From an uncultured Mycoplasma sp. (GTDB taxonomy: Bacteria; Bacillota_I; Bacilli_A; RF39; UBA660): 43,984 nucleotides of DNA. The position numbers and the translations under genes were made by a program. The DNA is taken from positions 1 through 43,984 of the forward strand of contig CABUPU010000010.1 in assembly GCA_902493595.1 (NCBI GenBank), written 5' to 3'. Within the stretch, counting starts at the first letter, position 1; the number at the start of each line of letters is the position of its first letter. Below the pieces are notes generated by a model. The model was not told the DNA's origin. It saw nothing but the letters and a program-made list of their open reading frames with translations, and did not search any database. Shown in pieces: positions 1 through 7,841 of this stretch.

Positions 1-4
1 ACAT

Positions 5-40
5 TAAAAAACTTACAACACCATAATAGGTTCGTAAGTT
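5..40 (-). terminator. Terminator of tRNA-Gly transcript
   Basis: Read on the minus strand, arms AACTTAC and GTAAGTT (10-16 and 34-40) form a 7-bp stem closed by a 17-nt loop, followed by a run of T (complement of the A run at 6-11). It lies directly downstream of the tRNA. Confidence 0.7.
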
Positions 41-49
41 GTATTCAAT

Positions 50-124
50 TGGAGCAAGTGAGCAGAATCGAACTGCCGTCTCAGCCTTGGCAAGGCCGCA
101 TACTAACCGCTGTACTACACCTGC
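50..124 (-). tRNA. tRNA-Gly (anticodon GCC)
   Basis: The minus strand folds into a complete cloverleaf. The 7-bp acceptor stem is GCAGGTG/CACTTGC, the anticodon stem CGGCC/GGCTG closes the loop TTGCCAA (anticodon GCC), and the T-arm is GGCAG/CTGCT with loop TTCGATT. The discriminator is U73 and CCA is encoded at 50-52. Both the anticodon and U73 fit glycine; the acceptor stem lacks the G3-U70 pair of alanine tRNAs. Confidence 0.95.
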
Positions 125-153
125 GTTATATACTTTTTCTGTTTGACGAATTT

Positions 154-183
154 ATTTTACCATAAAATGTATATTAATTGCAA
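154..183 (-). promoter_or_regulatory. Promoter of tRNA-Gly
   Basis: On the minus strand there is TTGCAA (178-183), an 18-bp spacer and TAAAAT (154-159), preceded by TGG in the extended -10 position. The expected start lies about 20 bases upstream of the mature tRNA. It is divergent from the promoter of the next gene. Confidence 0.55.
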
Positions 184-189
184 GGGTAA

Positions 190-218
190 TTGTAAAAAAA
201 AAAAAATACTGATATAAT
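190..218 (+). promoter_or_regulatory. Promoter of the envelope operon
   Basis: TTGTAA (190-195), a 17-bp spacer and TATAAT (213-218), with an extended -10 TG at 210-211. A ribosome site resembling GAAGGG precedes the ATG at 241. Confidence 0.65.
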
Positions 219-240
219 ATATGTTGATAAGAAGGGTTTT

Positions 241-2259
241 ATGAAAAAGAAAGTAAGTAATAATATGTATAAAAAAATAAAAAAATCGCTTATTGAATAT
301 ATAATCTCAAATAGATTATTTATGTCTTATGTGTTAATTTCTGTTATTAGCATGGTTTTAGTGAGAAAAAATACTGTGGGAATTTTTAAAAGCCCATTTC
401 CTTTTTTAACTGATTTGGGCATTATTTTAGTAGTCGGAGCAATTGGTTATTTTATTAAACCACAAAAGCAATATAAATATTTCTTTATTTGGGTATGTAT
501 TTTTGCTCTTATAGGTCTAGTTAATTCCATTTATTATGTATTTTATACTTCATTTGCATCATTTGGTGAACTTGCAACTCTTTCCCAAACAGAGACAGTA
601 ACAGGCTCAATATGGGAAAAATTTAGATGGAACTATTTAGTGTTTATATTACTTCCTTTATTATTACATTTAATTCATAAAAAATTATCTGATTCTAGTT
701 ATTATAATTTTTTAAACTGTGTTGAAAAGGGTAAAAAGATGGCCTTATCAACATTAATCGTGGGAATATTTTGTTTAAGTATTAGTTTTGCTTTTGCAAA
801 GAAAAGTGATTTTTCAAGACTTAATAAACAATGGAATAGACTTTACATAGTTGAAAGATTTGGTGCTATTTTATATCAAGGTAATGATTTAATTCAGACG
901 TTAAGACCTAAAATAAGTAGTTTATTTGGTTATGAAGATGCATTAAGAGCCTTTAATGAATATTTTGCATCTGAAGAAAATCAAAAATATAAAGAAGATA
1001 ATAAATATACTGGTATTGCAAATGGTTACAATCTAATTTTTGTTCATATGGAATCTATGGAAGATTTTGCAATGGATTTAACATTTAATGGTAAAGAAGT
1101 TACACCTAACTTAAATAAGCTAGCAAAAGAGGGAATGTTTTTTTCTAATTTTTATCCTGAAGTATCTACGGGTACATCATCAGATACAGAGTTTACACTT
1201 TTATCAAGTTTAATGCCTGCAGCATCAGGAACAGTATTTGTAAGTTATTATGATCGAAACTATAATACAATTGCGAAGATACTTTCAAATAATAATTATT
1301 ATACATTTAGTATGCATGGTAATTTATCATCCATGTGGAACAGAAATAAAGCGCATCCATCACTTGGATACCAAGGTATGTATTTTGAAGAAAGTTTTCA
1401 ATATACCCAAGATGATGTTATTAATTTAGGCATAAATGACAAATTATTCTTTAAACAGGCAATCCCAATTATAGAGGGTATTGAAAATGAACATCAAAAT
1501 TATATGGGTACAATTATAACATTATCAAATCATTCACCATTTATATTCCAAGATAAATATGGAGAGTTTGATTTATCAGATACTTTTGTAAATTCAAATG
1601 GCGAAACTGTTACAACAAATTATTTATCTGGTACAGCTGTAGGAAATTATTTAACATCGGTTCATTATGCAGATTCCGCTTTAGGAGATTTTCTAACATA
1701 TGTTAAAGAGTCATCAGCATTTGATAATACAATATTTGTATTCTATGGTGATCATGATGCTAAACTTACAAGAAAAGAAAAAAATTATCTTTATAATTAT
1801 AATAAAGAGGATGGTTCAGTTTATGAAGAAGGAAATGAGAATTATACTCAATATGATTCATTTAAACATGAACTTAATAAAAAAACACCTTTAATAATGT
1901 GGACAAAAAATAGTAAATTAAAAAATACCTTAAAAGGAGAAGTTAAATACTATATGGGTATGATCGATGTTGCTCCAACAATATTAAATATGCTAGGCTA
2001 TAAAAATGAATATGCATTGGGACATGATATATTTAATATAAAAAATAATAATGTAGTAGCATTTCCCAATGGTAATTTCTTAAGTAGTGTTATGTATTAT
2101 AATAATTCAACCGGAGAGTATTATGTAATAAATGATAGTACAGTAATTGATGATAATTATGTTGATAAAACTAAAGAAAGTGTTGAAAAGATGCTTGAAG
2201 TATCTAATTCAATAATAGTGTATGACTTATTAAATAAAAAGGAGAGTAGTAATGACTAG
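241..2259 (+). CDS. LTA synthase-like sulfatase-family membrane phosphotransferase
   Basis: The protein has 672 residues. The first ~200 carry several hydrophobic helices, and the rest is an extracellular sulfatase-fold domain of the LtaS type, which polymerises glycerol-phosphate from phosphatidylglycerol onto a lipid anchor. Active-site elements are visible: Glu271 in HMES, a T-G-T-S-S-D-T-E-F nucleophile region (residues 310-318, normally GKTSDSEF in LtaS), an LSNHSPF histidine motif, and YGDHD (D504, H505). The nucleophile position may be Ser rather than Thr when aligned to LtaS. It is the first gene of a three-gene operon, overlapping the next by 8 bases. A related role (another polyol-phosphate or phosphoglycerol transferase) is possible, so no symbol is assigned. 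Confidence 0.88.
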   Translation: MKKKVSNNMYKKIKKSLIEYIISNRLFMSYVLISVISMVLVRKNTVGIFKSPFPFLTDLGIILVVGAIGYFIKPQKQYKYFFIWVCIFALIGLVNSIYYVFYTSFASFGELATLSQTETVTGSIWEKFRWNYLVFILLPLLLHLIHKKLSDSSYYNFLNCVEKGKKMALSTLIVGIFCLSISFAFAKKSDFSRLNKQWNRLYIVERFGAILYQGNDLIQTLRPKISSLFGYEDALRAFNEYFASEENQKYKEDNKYTGIANGYNLIFVHMESMEDFAMDLTFNGKEVTPNLNKLAKEGMFFSNFYPEVSTGTSSDTEFTLLSSLMPAASGTVFVSYYDRNYNTIAKILSNNNYYTFSMHGNLSSMWNRNKAHPSLGYQGMYFEESFQYTQDDVINLGINDKLFFKQAIPIIEGIENEHQNYMGTIITLSNHSPFIFQDKYGEFDLSDTFVNSNGETVTTNYLSGTAVGNYLTSVHYADSALGDFLTYVKESSAFDNTIFVFYGDHDAKLTRKEKNYLYNYNKEDGSVYEEGNENYTQYDSFKHELNKKTPLIMWTKNSKLKNTLKGEVKYYMGMIDVAPTILNMLGYKNEYALGHDIFNIKNNNVVAFPNGNFLSSVMYYNNSTGEYYVINDSTVIDDNYVDKTKESVEKMLEVSNSIIVYDLLNKKESSND

Positions 2260-2872
2260 GAGAAAAAATCAAATAAAAAAATCGACATTAATGATAATTA
2301 TACTTACTATTTTAATTAGTATTGGCCTTTATTTTTTACTTTTTTCTAAAAGTACCGGAGGATTACTTGTAAGAAGTAAAGATAAAACCGCTAAGTTTGA
2401 TTATACACTAGATAAAGATAATACAAATTTAATGAAAGAAAATTTTAAAGAACTTAAGGATATTCTTGCAAATGATAATATTAATTATGAAGATTATGCA
2501 AAAACTTTAGCAAAACTATTTATAATCGATTTATATACAATTGATAATAAAAAAAGTATGTATGATGTAGGTAGTCTTGAATATGTTTATGATAAAGAAA
2601 ATTTTAAAACTAGATGTCAGAATACTTTATATAAAGGATTAAATGATAAAAGTACAAGAAAAAATAATGAATATCCTATTGTAGAAAGTATTAATATTGA
2701 TAGTTTTGAAAATGGTGAATTTACTTACAATGATAATAAATATGAATCATATGAAATAACTTTATCTTGGGATTATAAAAAAGATTTAGGTTATGATAAA
2801 AAGGGAAAAGTAACAATAATTAAAATCGAAGATAAATTATATGTTGTTTCCTATGAAGGGGGCGAAAAATGA
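2252..2872 (+). CDS. Single-pass membrane protein of unknown function
   Basis: This protein of 206 residues has a positively charged N-terminus, one hydrophobic helix (about residues 13-32) and a charged domain of about 170 residues predicted to be outside the cell. I do not recognise a family; the C-terminal alternation of short beta-type segments could be an NTF2-like fold, but this is a guess. It overlaps the upstream sulfatase gene by 8 bases and the downstream LCP gene by 4 (ATGA). It is therefore probably translationally coupled and likely an accessory of the envelope polymer pathway. The ribosome site is AAGGAGAG just before the ATG. Confidence 0.75.
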   Translation: MTRRKNQIKKSTLMIIILTILISIGLYFLLFSKSTGGLLVRSKDKTAKFDYTLDKDNTNLMKENFKELKDILANDNINYEDYAKTLAKLFIIDLYTIDNKKSMYDVGSLEYVYDKENFKTRCQNTLYKGLNDKSTRKNNEYPIVESINIDSFENGEFTYNDNKYESYEITLSWDYKKDLGYDKKGKVTIIKIEDKLYVVSYEGGEK

Positions 2873-4731
2873 AACATTTAAAAAGAAAATTCAAAAGAAG
2901 TAAGCCCTTAGCAAGAATTGTATATTTTTTAGTAATAACTATCTATATAATTAGTTATGCTTTCTTTGTAAAAAGCATTGTATCATTAACAGGTATTGAA
3001 ACATTATTAAGATATATCCTTCTTATACTATTTGCCTTATATATAATTATGTATGCATTTATAAATTTCTTTAAATTATGCGTAAGAAAATATAAACATT
3101 TTATAATTACTTCGGTAATAAGTGTTATATTAATCATTATATTTATTTTTTCTTCGAGTATAATTGATTTACTACTTGGAAAAATATCTTCATTAACAAA
3201 TTCCAATAACTCAAAATATACAACATATTTAGTTACTTTATCTAATGAAAAGTATGATAAAAATATGGTACTTGGTATGGTTAGTGATGAAGATGATTAT
3301 GAAGGAAATGTTTTAGCAAAAAAATTAATTAAGAGGGAAAAAATTAAAAATGAAATAAAAGAATTTAAATCAGAACTTGATTTACTTTATGCATTATATG
3401 ATAAAGAAGTTGGAGGAATATTTATAAGTGGAAGTTATATATCAAGATATAGTAATGAAGCTGATTTTACAAATATTGCAACAGATACAAAAAAAGTATT
3501 TGAGATAAGTGAAAAAAAGAAAATTAAAAATAATGATTATTCTTCGAATAAAAGTTTAAATGAACCATTTACTGCCCTTATTTTGGGAGTGGATTCTGAA
3601 ACGGATGAACTTAATGATGATGCTGCCTTTAATGGGGATACAATTATTTTAGCAACATTTAATCCAAAAACTTTAAGTGCAACGCTATTTTCAATTCCAA
3701 GAGACACCTATGTTCCAATTGCTTGTAAAGGAAAAGCATATAATAAGATTAACTCCTCAGCGGCATATGGTACAAAATGTGTAACTGATACTATTGAAAA
3801 TTTAACAGGTATAAATATTGATTATTATGTGAAAATTAATTTTAAGGGTGTTGTTGATTTAGTCCAAGCTTTAAAGGGAGTTACTGTTGACGTTGAAAAA
3901 CCTGATTTTAATTTTAATCAAGGTGTTAACTGTAATGGTAAAGTATGTGAACAAAACTCTGATAGATTATGGGGAAGTCACACTGTATACATAGAGCCTG
4001 GAGTACAAACTTTAAATGGTGAACAAGCACTTGCTTATTCAAGATGTCGTCATTTATATGCAATAAGTGATTTAGCAAGAAATAAACATCAACAAGATGT
4101 AATTATGGCTATTGCTAAAAAAATGTTAACTATAAGAAGTTATAATCAATTTGAAAAAGTATTAAATGCTGTTAGTAAAAATATATCTACGAATATGAGT
4201 AGTGATTCAATATTATCAGCTTATCAAATATTAAAGAAAATGGTTGGTAATATGCTTTCTGATGAAGACTTTATCAATATTCAAAAAACATATCTTGAGG
4301 TATATAACTTGAATGTTACATTATCTTCGGGAAGAGTATCAAGTGCTCTTGGTTATTATGAAGATAGTTTAAAAGATATAGTTAAAATAATGAATATTAA
4401 TTTAGGTAAAGAAAATAGTGAAGTTATTAAAACCTTTAGTTATTCAATTAATGAAACTTATGAACCTTATATAGCGGGTAAAGGTATTACTACAGGAGTT
4501 ACAAATTCAACTCTTGCAAGTTTAATTGGAAAAACAAGAGATGAAGTTCAAAATTATTGTGATAAAAATGATTTAAATTGCTCATTTTCTTATGTAGATA
4601 GTCAAAGTGATAAGTATAATGCTAGTGTTGACACTGATTTAATTGGCAGTCAAAATCCACCTGCGGGAACACTTTTAAGAGGAGTATCTTCAGTACACTT
4701 TTATATTAATGGAGAAGTCTTAAATGATTAG
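2869..4731 (+). CDS. LCP (LytR-CpsA-Psr) family protein with C-terminal PASTA domain
   Basis: This 620-residue protein has about three N-terminal hydrophobic helices (residues 15-105), a ~100-residue extracytoplasmic accessory segment, an LCP catalytic domain (about 233-405) and a PASTA-like domain (about 536-617). LCP signatures are clear: LILGVDS, GDTIILATFNPKT, SIPRDTYVP with the catalytic Arg, NKINS, GVVDLVQALKGVTVDV, and LNGEQALAYSRCRH followed by DLARNKHQQDV. LCP enzymes transfer undecaprenyl-linked anionic polymers to peptidoglycan, and PASTA domains bind muropeptides or lipid II. Together with the upstream LtaS-like gene this suggests an operon for wall-polymer synthesis and attachment. 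The gene ends in an intrinsic terminator that includes its stop codon. Confidence 0.9.
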   Translation: MKHLKRKFKRSKPLARIVYFLVITIYIISYAFFVKSIVSLTGIETLLRYILLILFALYIIMYAFINFFKLCVRKYKHFIITSVISVILIIIFIFSSSIIDLLLGKISSLTNSNNSKYTTYLVTLSNEKYDKNMVLGMVSDEDDYEGNVLAKKLIKREKIKNEIKEFKSELDLLYALYDKEVGGIFISGSYISRYSNEADFTNIATDTKKVFEISEKKKIKNNDYSSNKSLNEPFTALILGVDSETDELNDDAAFNGDTIILATFNPKTLSATLFSIPRDTYVPIACKGKAYNKINSSAAYGTKCVTDTIENLTGINIDYYVKINFKGVVDLVQALKGVTVDVEKPDFNFNQGVNCNGKVCEQNSDRLWGSHTVYIEPGVQTLNGEQALAYSRCRHLYAISDLARNKHQQDVIMAIAKKMLTIRSYNQFEKVLNAVSKNISTNMSSDSILSAYQILKKMVGNMLSDEDFINIQKTYLEVYNLNVTLSSGRVSSALGYYEDSLKDIVKIMNINLGKENSEVIKTFSYSINETYEPYIAGKGITTGVTNSTLASLIGKTRDEVQNYCDKNDLNCSFSYVDSQSDKYNASVDTDLIGSQNPPAGTLLRGVSSVHFYINGEVLND

Positions 4732-4743
4732 ACTTCTTTTTTA
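4714..4743 (+). terminator. Terminator of the envelope operon
   Basis: Arms GAAGTCT (4714-4720) and AGACTTC (4730-4736) flank a 9-nt loop, followed by TTTTTT. The stem contains the stop codon of the LCP gene. Confidence 0.85.
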
Positions 4744-4746
4744 TAT

Positions 4747-4770
4747 GAAAAAACCACACAATTTGTGTGA
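4747..4770 (-). terminator. Terminator of the minus-strand transglycosylase operon
   Basis: On the minus strand the arms CACACAA and TTGTGTG (4755-4761 and 4763-4769) are followed by GGTTTTTT. It faces the plus-strand terminator just upstream, so the two convergent operons each have their own stop signal. Confidence 0.75.
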
Positions 4771-4771
4771 T

Positions 4772-6019
4772 TTATAAAGTTAAATTATCAATTACAACCT
4801 CTGAGGGAGTATCATTTTGATTTTGAATTTTAATTATACTCATATCCTCAAGGTAACTAAATACATGTTTTAAATAGTCATTATCTCCGCCAAGGGTTTC
4901 AGAAATATGACTAGTAAAATCTTTACCATAATTATTTATTAAATTACATATTGCCGTAATACCTTTATTGTAAGATATTACTGTGGCTATTATAACTTCA
5001 TCTTTTGTAATAGTTCCATTTAAATAATATTTATTATATAAAGTCATATATTGATTATTTAGTATCATACATCCAATTTTAATTGCATATTCTGGATTTA
5101 CTAAACTGGAACTATCAATTCTTTCTTTATTTACATTACCAGTTTCATAATTATATGCGCTAATTTCATAACCATTCCATATTGATTCAATTTGCATAAC
5201 TCCATTTGCACCAATATTTGAATTATTGATTTCATTATAAGCATTTTCTTGAGTAAGAATAGCCATTACAAGTTTACTATCAAGCCCATATGTAGTAGCA
5301 TATTTATTTACTAAATCTGTATAGTTTTCTTTAGCATAATTACTTTTTTCACTATTTGATCTATCTTCGTAATCAAAACTATAAACAGGCTTATCATCCT
5401 CATATAAATATTCTTCGTCAATTATTACATTATCAGTGTTTATGGCTGGAGCATCTTGTGTAAGTGTTAAATCTTCATTAGTTTCCTTTATAGCTATAGG
5501 AATATCTTCGGTAAGTTCATTACTTTCATAAGTAGCTTCATTTGTGGGAATATCTTGTGATAGCTTTTCATTTTTTAAATTTGTTAAACTAACATTATTT
5601 TTTTCTTCATAATTAACTAAAAAATCAGGTTTGTATTTTTCAGTATCTATTTCAAATGTAATATTATTTGAATCTTCTTTAGTTTTTTCACTAGATACTG
5701 CACTAACTTTACTTTTTTTCAAAGCAACACCAGTAAGCATAGAAAGAAGTGAAGCACTTATTATAACTTTTTTTAAACAATTTTGTTTAGATTTATTAAG
5801 ATTAGGTACTTTACTAATTAAAGTATTAATAACTTTTCTATCTGTTATAGTAAACTCATTAAAACCAGTTTTTTGAAATTTAACATTTTCAAAGGAATTT
5901 AAAATTCTATTAACTCTTATTAAATAACCTTCGAGTGATATAGACTTATTACTAGTTTCTAAAAAAGCACTATTAAGGTTACCATTATCATCTAAAGTAA
6001 TTACTATACATCTTGACAT
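4772..6019 (-). CDS. Membrane-anchored lytic transglycosylase-like protein
   Basis: I place the start at the ATG at 6019 (415 residues), which follows GGAG by 7 bases; an in-frame GTG lies 12 bases upstream at 6031. A cytosolic N-terminus of about 80 residues precedes one hydrophobic helix (about 82-100). Next comes an acidic, low-complexity spacer to about residue 225, then an SLT/goose-lysozyme-like domain. The domain shows a likely catalytic Glu near residue 257 in AILTQENAYN, a GANGVMQI motif and a late SYNKG motif, as in transglycosylases that cleave peptidoglycan with 1,6-anhydro ends. The start overlaps the end of the upstream DUF1292 gene by 16 bases. The long cytosolic N-terminus is unusual for this class. 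Confidence 0.8.
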   Translation of the reverse strand: MSRCIVITLDDNGNLNSAFLETSNKSISLEGYLIRVNRILNSFENVKFQKTGFNEFTITDRKVINTLISKVPNLNKSKQNCLKKVIISASLLSMLTGVALKKSKVSAVSSEKTKEDSNNITFEIDTEKYKPDFLVNYEEKNNVSLTNLKNEKLSQDIPTNEATYESNELTEDIPIAIKETNEDLTLTQDAPAINTDNVIIDEEYLYEDDKPVYSFDYEDRSNSEKSNYAKENYTDLVNKYATTYGLDSKLVMAILTQENAYNEINNSNIGANGVMQIESIWNGYEISAYNYETGNVNKERIDSSSLVNPEYAIKIGCMILNNQYMTLYNKYYLNGTITKDEVIIATVISYNKGITAICNLINNYGKDFTSHISETLGGDNDYLKHVFSYLEDMSIIKIQNQNDTPSEVVIDNLTL

Positions 6020-6252
6020 AATAAACTCCACATATTATCAACATATTTTCTTTTGTCTTCGGGTATTTCTAATAATACTATGTTTCCATCATTTATTTCA
6101 TATTTATTTATTATAACATCTAAATTACCTTCATTTGTTAATGAATTATCTGTGTATACAATATAATTATCATTATCAATATTAAATGTTTTTAATATTT
6201 CATATGTTTGTTTTTCATTATTTTCACTTATTATTTCAAATTTATTATCCAT
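6004..6252 (-). CDS. DUF1292-like small protein
   Basis: Eighty-two acidic residues with the alternating pattern typical of DUF1292 proteins: a YEILKTFNIDNDNYIVYTD-type core, then a segment like INKYEINDGNIVLLEIPED. DUF1292 proteins occur across Bacillota, are cytosolic and have no settled function. The ribosome site AAGGGAT sits 6 bases before the ATG. It overlaps the transglycosylase start, so it is probably coupled to it. No membrane segment is seen. Confidence 0.7.
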   Translation of the reverse strand: MDNKFEIISENNEKQTYEILKTFNIDNDNYIVYTDNSLTNEGNLDVIINKYEINDGNIVLLEIPEDKRKYVDNMWSLLCQDV

Positions 6253-6261
6253 TTTTATCCC

Positions 6262-6768
6262 TTATTTCTTTTTATTCTTACCATTTGTTTTTTTCTTTTT
6301 CTTTCTTTTAACAGTTTTCTTTTTAGTAGGTCCTTTTCCTTTATAACGATTATTTATATTTGGATTAGTTTTCTTTGGTTTATTTGTTGTATTACTCTTC
6401 TTTTTAGGAGTATTTTCCTTTGATTTAACATTAGTATTGTTTTTATCTTTTGCATTTTTACTATTATCTTTATTCTTAACTTCTTTAGCTTTATCTTTAG
6501 TTTCTTTAATAACTTTGTTTTCTTTTTTAACTGTATCTTTCTTAACAGAAGCCTCTTTAGTTTCTTCTTTTGCCTTAGAAACCTCTTTAGTTTCAAATTT
6601 TTCTTTAGCAATTTCTTTTTCTCTATCAGTAACCATTTTTTCAAGTTTTAATTTATCTCGTTGTTCTTTTTGATACCACAAAATTAAACCTATTGTTATT
6701 AAAACAATAAGATAAAGTGAAATTAAAACAATAAAAACAATATCAATTGGATCAAAAACTCTATTCAT
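6262..6768 (-). CDS. Lys-rich single-pass membrane protein
   Basis: A short N-terminus is followed by one strongly hydrophobic helix (about residues 9-31). The remaining ~135 residues are low-complexity Lys/Glu, turning into a Lys/Arg/Asn/Thr-rich tail after residue 110. The central part (about 40-100) looks like a charged helix or coiled coil. No enzyme motif is present; a basic tail beside a membrane could bind nucleic acid or anionic polymer, but the sequence does not say. It is the first gene of the minus-strand operon with the DUF1292 and transglycosylase genes, 9 bases upstream of the former. Confidence 0.6.
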   Translation of the reverse strand: MNRVFDPIDIVFIVLISLYLIVLITIGLILWYQKEQRDKLKLEKMVTDREKEIAKEKFETKEVSKAKEETKEASVKKDTVKKENKVIKETKDKAKEVKNKDNSKNAKDKNNTNVKSKENTPKKKSNTTNKPKKTNPNINNRYKGKGPTKKKTVKRKKKKKTNGKNKKK

Positions 6769-6825
6769 ATCTCATCACTAATTAAATTATATTATATTTT
6801 ACTAAAAAGATAAAGTTATTTTTGA

Positions 6826-6853
6826 TGACAAAATGTAAAAAGTATGCTAAAAT
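6826..6853 (+). promoter_or_regulatory. Candidate promoter of structured RNA
   Basis: TAAAAT at 6848-6853 with extended -10 TGC (6845-6847), and a TGACAA-like -35 at 6826-6831 with a 16-bp spacer. The predicted start near 6860 coincides with the first hairpin of the RNA described next. Confidence 0.45.
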
Positions 6854-6858
6854 ATTTA

Positions 6859-7010
6859 ATGTATTTAGGAATTTATATTCGTAAATACATTTAAACAGCA
6901 ATGTTTATTAAAGTTGGAGTACCCGAGCCATAGTGGGAATTAAAAAAGTTGGAGTACCCAAGCTATAGTGGGAATTAAAAAAGTGACTAGGAATTACCTA
7001 GTTTTATTTT
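6859..7010 (+). ncRNA. Candidate structured RNA with a 35-nt tandem repeat
   Basis: In order there is a hairpin with arms ATGTATTTA (6859-6867) and TAAATACAT (6882-6890), whose loop is itself partly paired (GAA/TTC). A small AAACA/TGTTT hairpin follows. Two perfect-length 35-nt direct repeats (6911-6945 and 6946-6980) differ at only two positions, and each can fold with CCC against GGG plus an outer AGU/AUU pairing. An intrinsic terminator ends the unit. No reading frame of note is present. It could be an independent small RNA or a leader of the SUF operon; the terminator argues for the former or for attenuation. No known RNA family is recognised. Confidence 0.5.
6986..7010 (+). terminator. 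Terminator of the tandem-repeat RNA
   Basis: ACTAGG (6986-6991), loop AATTA, CCTAGT (6997-7002), then TTTTATTTT. Confidence 0.75.
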
Positions 7011-7057
7011 GTAAATAAACTTTTATTAGTAATTTTTTCTTTTAATTATGGCGAAAA

Positions 7058-7066
7058 TGGTATAAA
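7058..7066 (+). promoter_or_regulatory. Extended -10 promoter of the SUF operon
   Basis: TGGTATAAA, an extended -10 (TG-N-TATAAA), lies 23 bases before the likely sufC ATG. No good -35 is visible. Confidence 0.45.
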
Positions 7067-7088
7067 ATATGTGTAGGTGAGAGAAGTT

Positions 7089-7841
7089 ATGTTTAAGATA
7101 AATAATTTAAATGTTTCAGTTAATGATAAAAATATATTAAATGATTTAAATGTTGAACTGCCTGATGGACAAATTCATGTTATTATGGGTAAAAATGGAA
7201 TAGGAAAATCCACTTTATGTAAGGTAATTATGAATTATCCTGGTTATACTAAAAAAGGTAATATTGTTTTTAATAATAAAGATTTACTTAAGATGAGTAC
7301 CTATGAAATTGCTAAAGAAGGAGTCATGCTAATTAGTCAAAATCCTGTGTCAATCGAAGGAGTAAGTAATGCAGAAGCCCTTAGAACTGCTTTAAAAGAA
7401 AGAAACGAAGGAACTTTAGATATCTTTAAATTTAATAAAGAGATGGAAGAAATTTGTGATAAACTTGCTTTAGATAGAAGTTTTATTCATAAAGATATAA
7501 ATGTTGGAGCATCAGGTGGAGAAAGAAAAAAAATTGAACTTCTTCATATGGGTATTTTAAAACCTAAATTTATTATTTTAGATGAAATAGATTCAGGACT
7601 TGATGTTGATGCTTTAAAAGTTGTTTCTAATTTTATTAATGAATATTATAAAACATTTAAGCCTACAATATTAATTATAACTCACCATACAAATATTATT
7701 AAATATATTAAGCCTAACTATGTACATATTTTAGATAATGGTAAAATTGTTAAAACTGGTGATTATCATTTAGCGGAAAATATTGAAAATATTGGTTTTA
7801 ATGAGGCTTTTACTATAAGTGAAGAAGGAAAAGATGAATAA
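7089..7841 (+). CDS. sufC: SufC, Fe-S cluster assembly ATPase
   Basis: I use the ATG at 7089 (250 residues, the family's usual length), preceded by AGGTGAG; an in-frame GTG lies at 7077. This is an ABC-type ATPase without membrane domains. Walker A is GKNGIGKST (from about residue 33), the signature is SGGERKK (about 141) and Walker B is FIILDEIDSGLD. The LDEIDSGLD stretch is typical of SufC rather than of transporters. SufC powers the SufB-SufD scaffold on which Fe-S clusters form. It is the first gene of an operon with a SufB/D-like protein, SufS and SufU, with tight or overlapping junctions. Confidence 0.95.
   Translation: MFKINNLNVSVNDKNILNDLNVELPDGQIHVIMGKNGIGKSTLCKVIMNYPGYTKKGNIVFNNKDLLKMSTYEIAKEGVMLISQNPVSIEGVSNAEALRTALKERNEGTLDIFKFNKEMEEICDKLALDRSFIHKDINVGASGGERKKIELLHMGILKPKFIILDEIDSGLDVDALKVVSNFINEYYKTFKPTILIITHHTNIIKYIKPNYVHILDNGKIVKTGDYHLAENIENIGFNEAFTISEEGKDE

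Noticed and set aside
6354..6673. Extra Lys/Leu- and Ser/Phe-rich frames on both strands
   Set aside because: These are shadows of the Lys-rich membrane protein caused by its A-rich codons; no start signals.
6911..6980. Tandem hairpins as a guanidine-II (mini-ykkC) riboswitch
   Set aside because: The hairpin loops lack the conserved ACGR, and no guanidine exporter or carboxylase gene follows.
6911..6980. Two-unit repeat as a CRISPR array
   Set aside because: The two 35-nt units are immediately adjacent with no spacer between them, and no cas gene is in the window.
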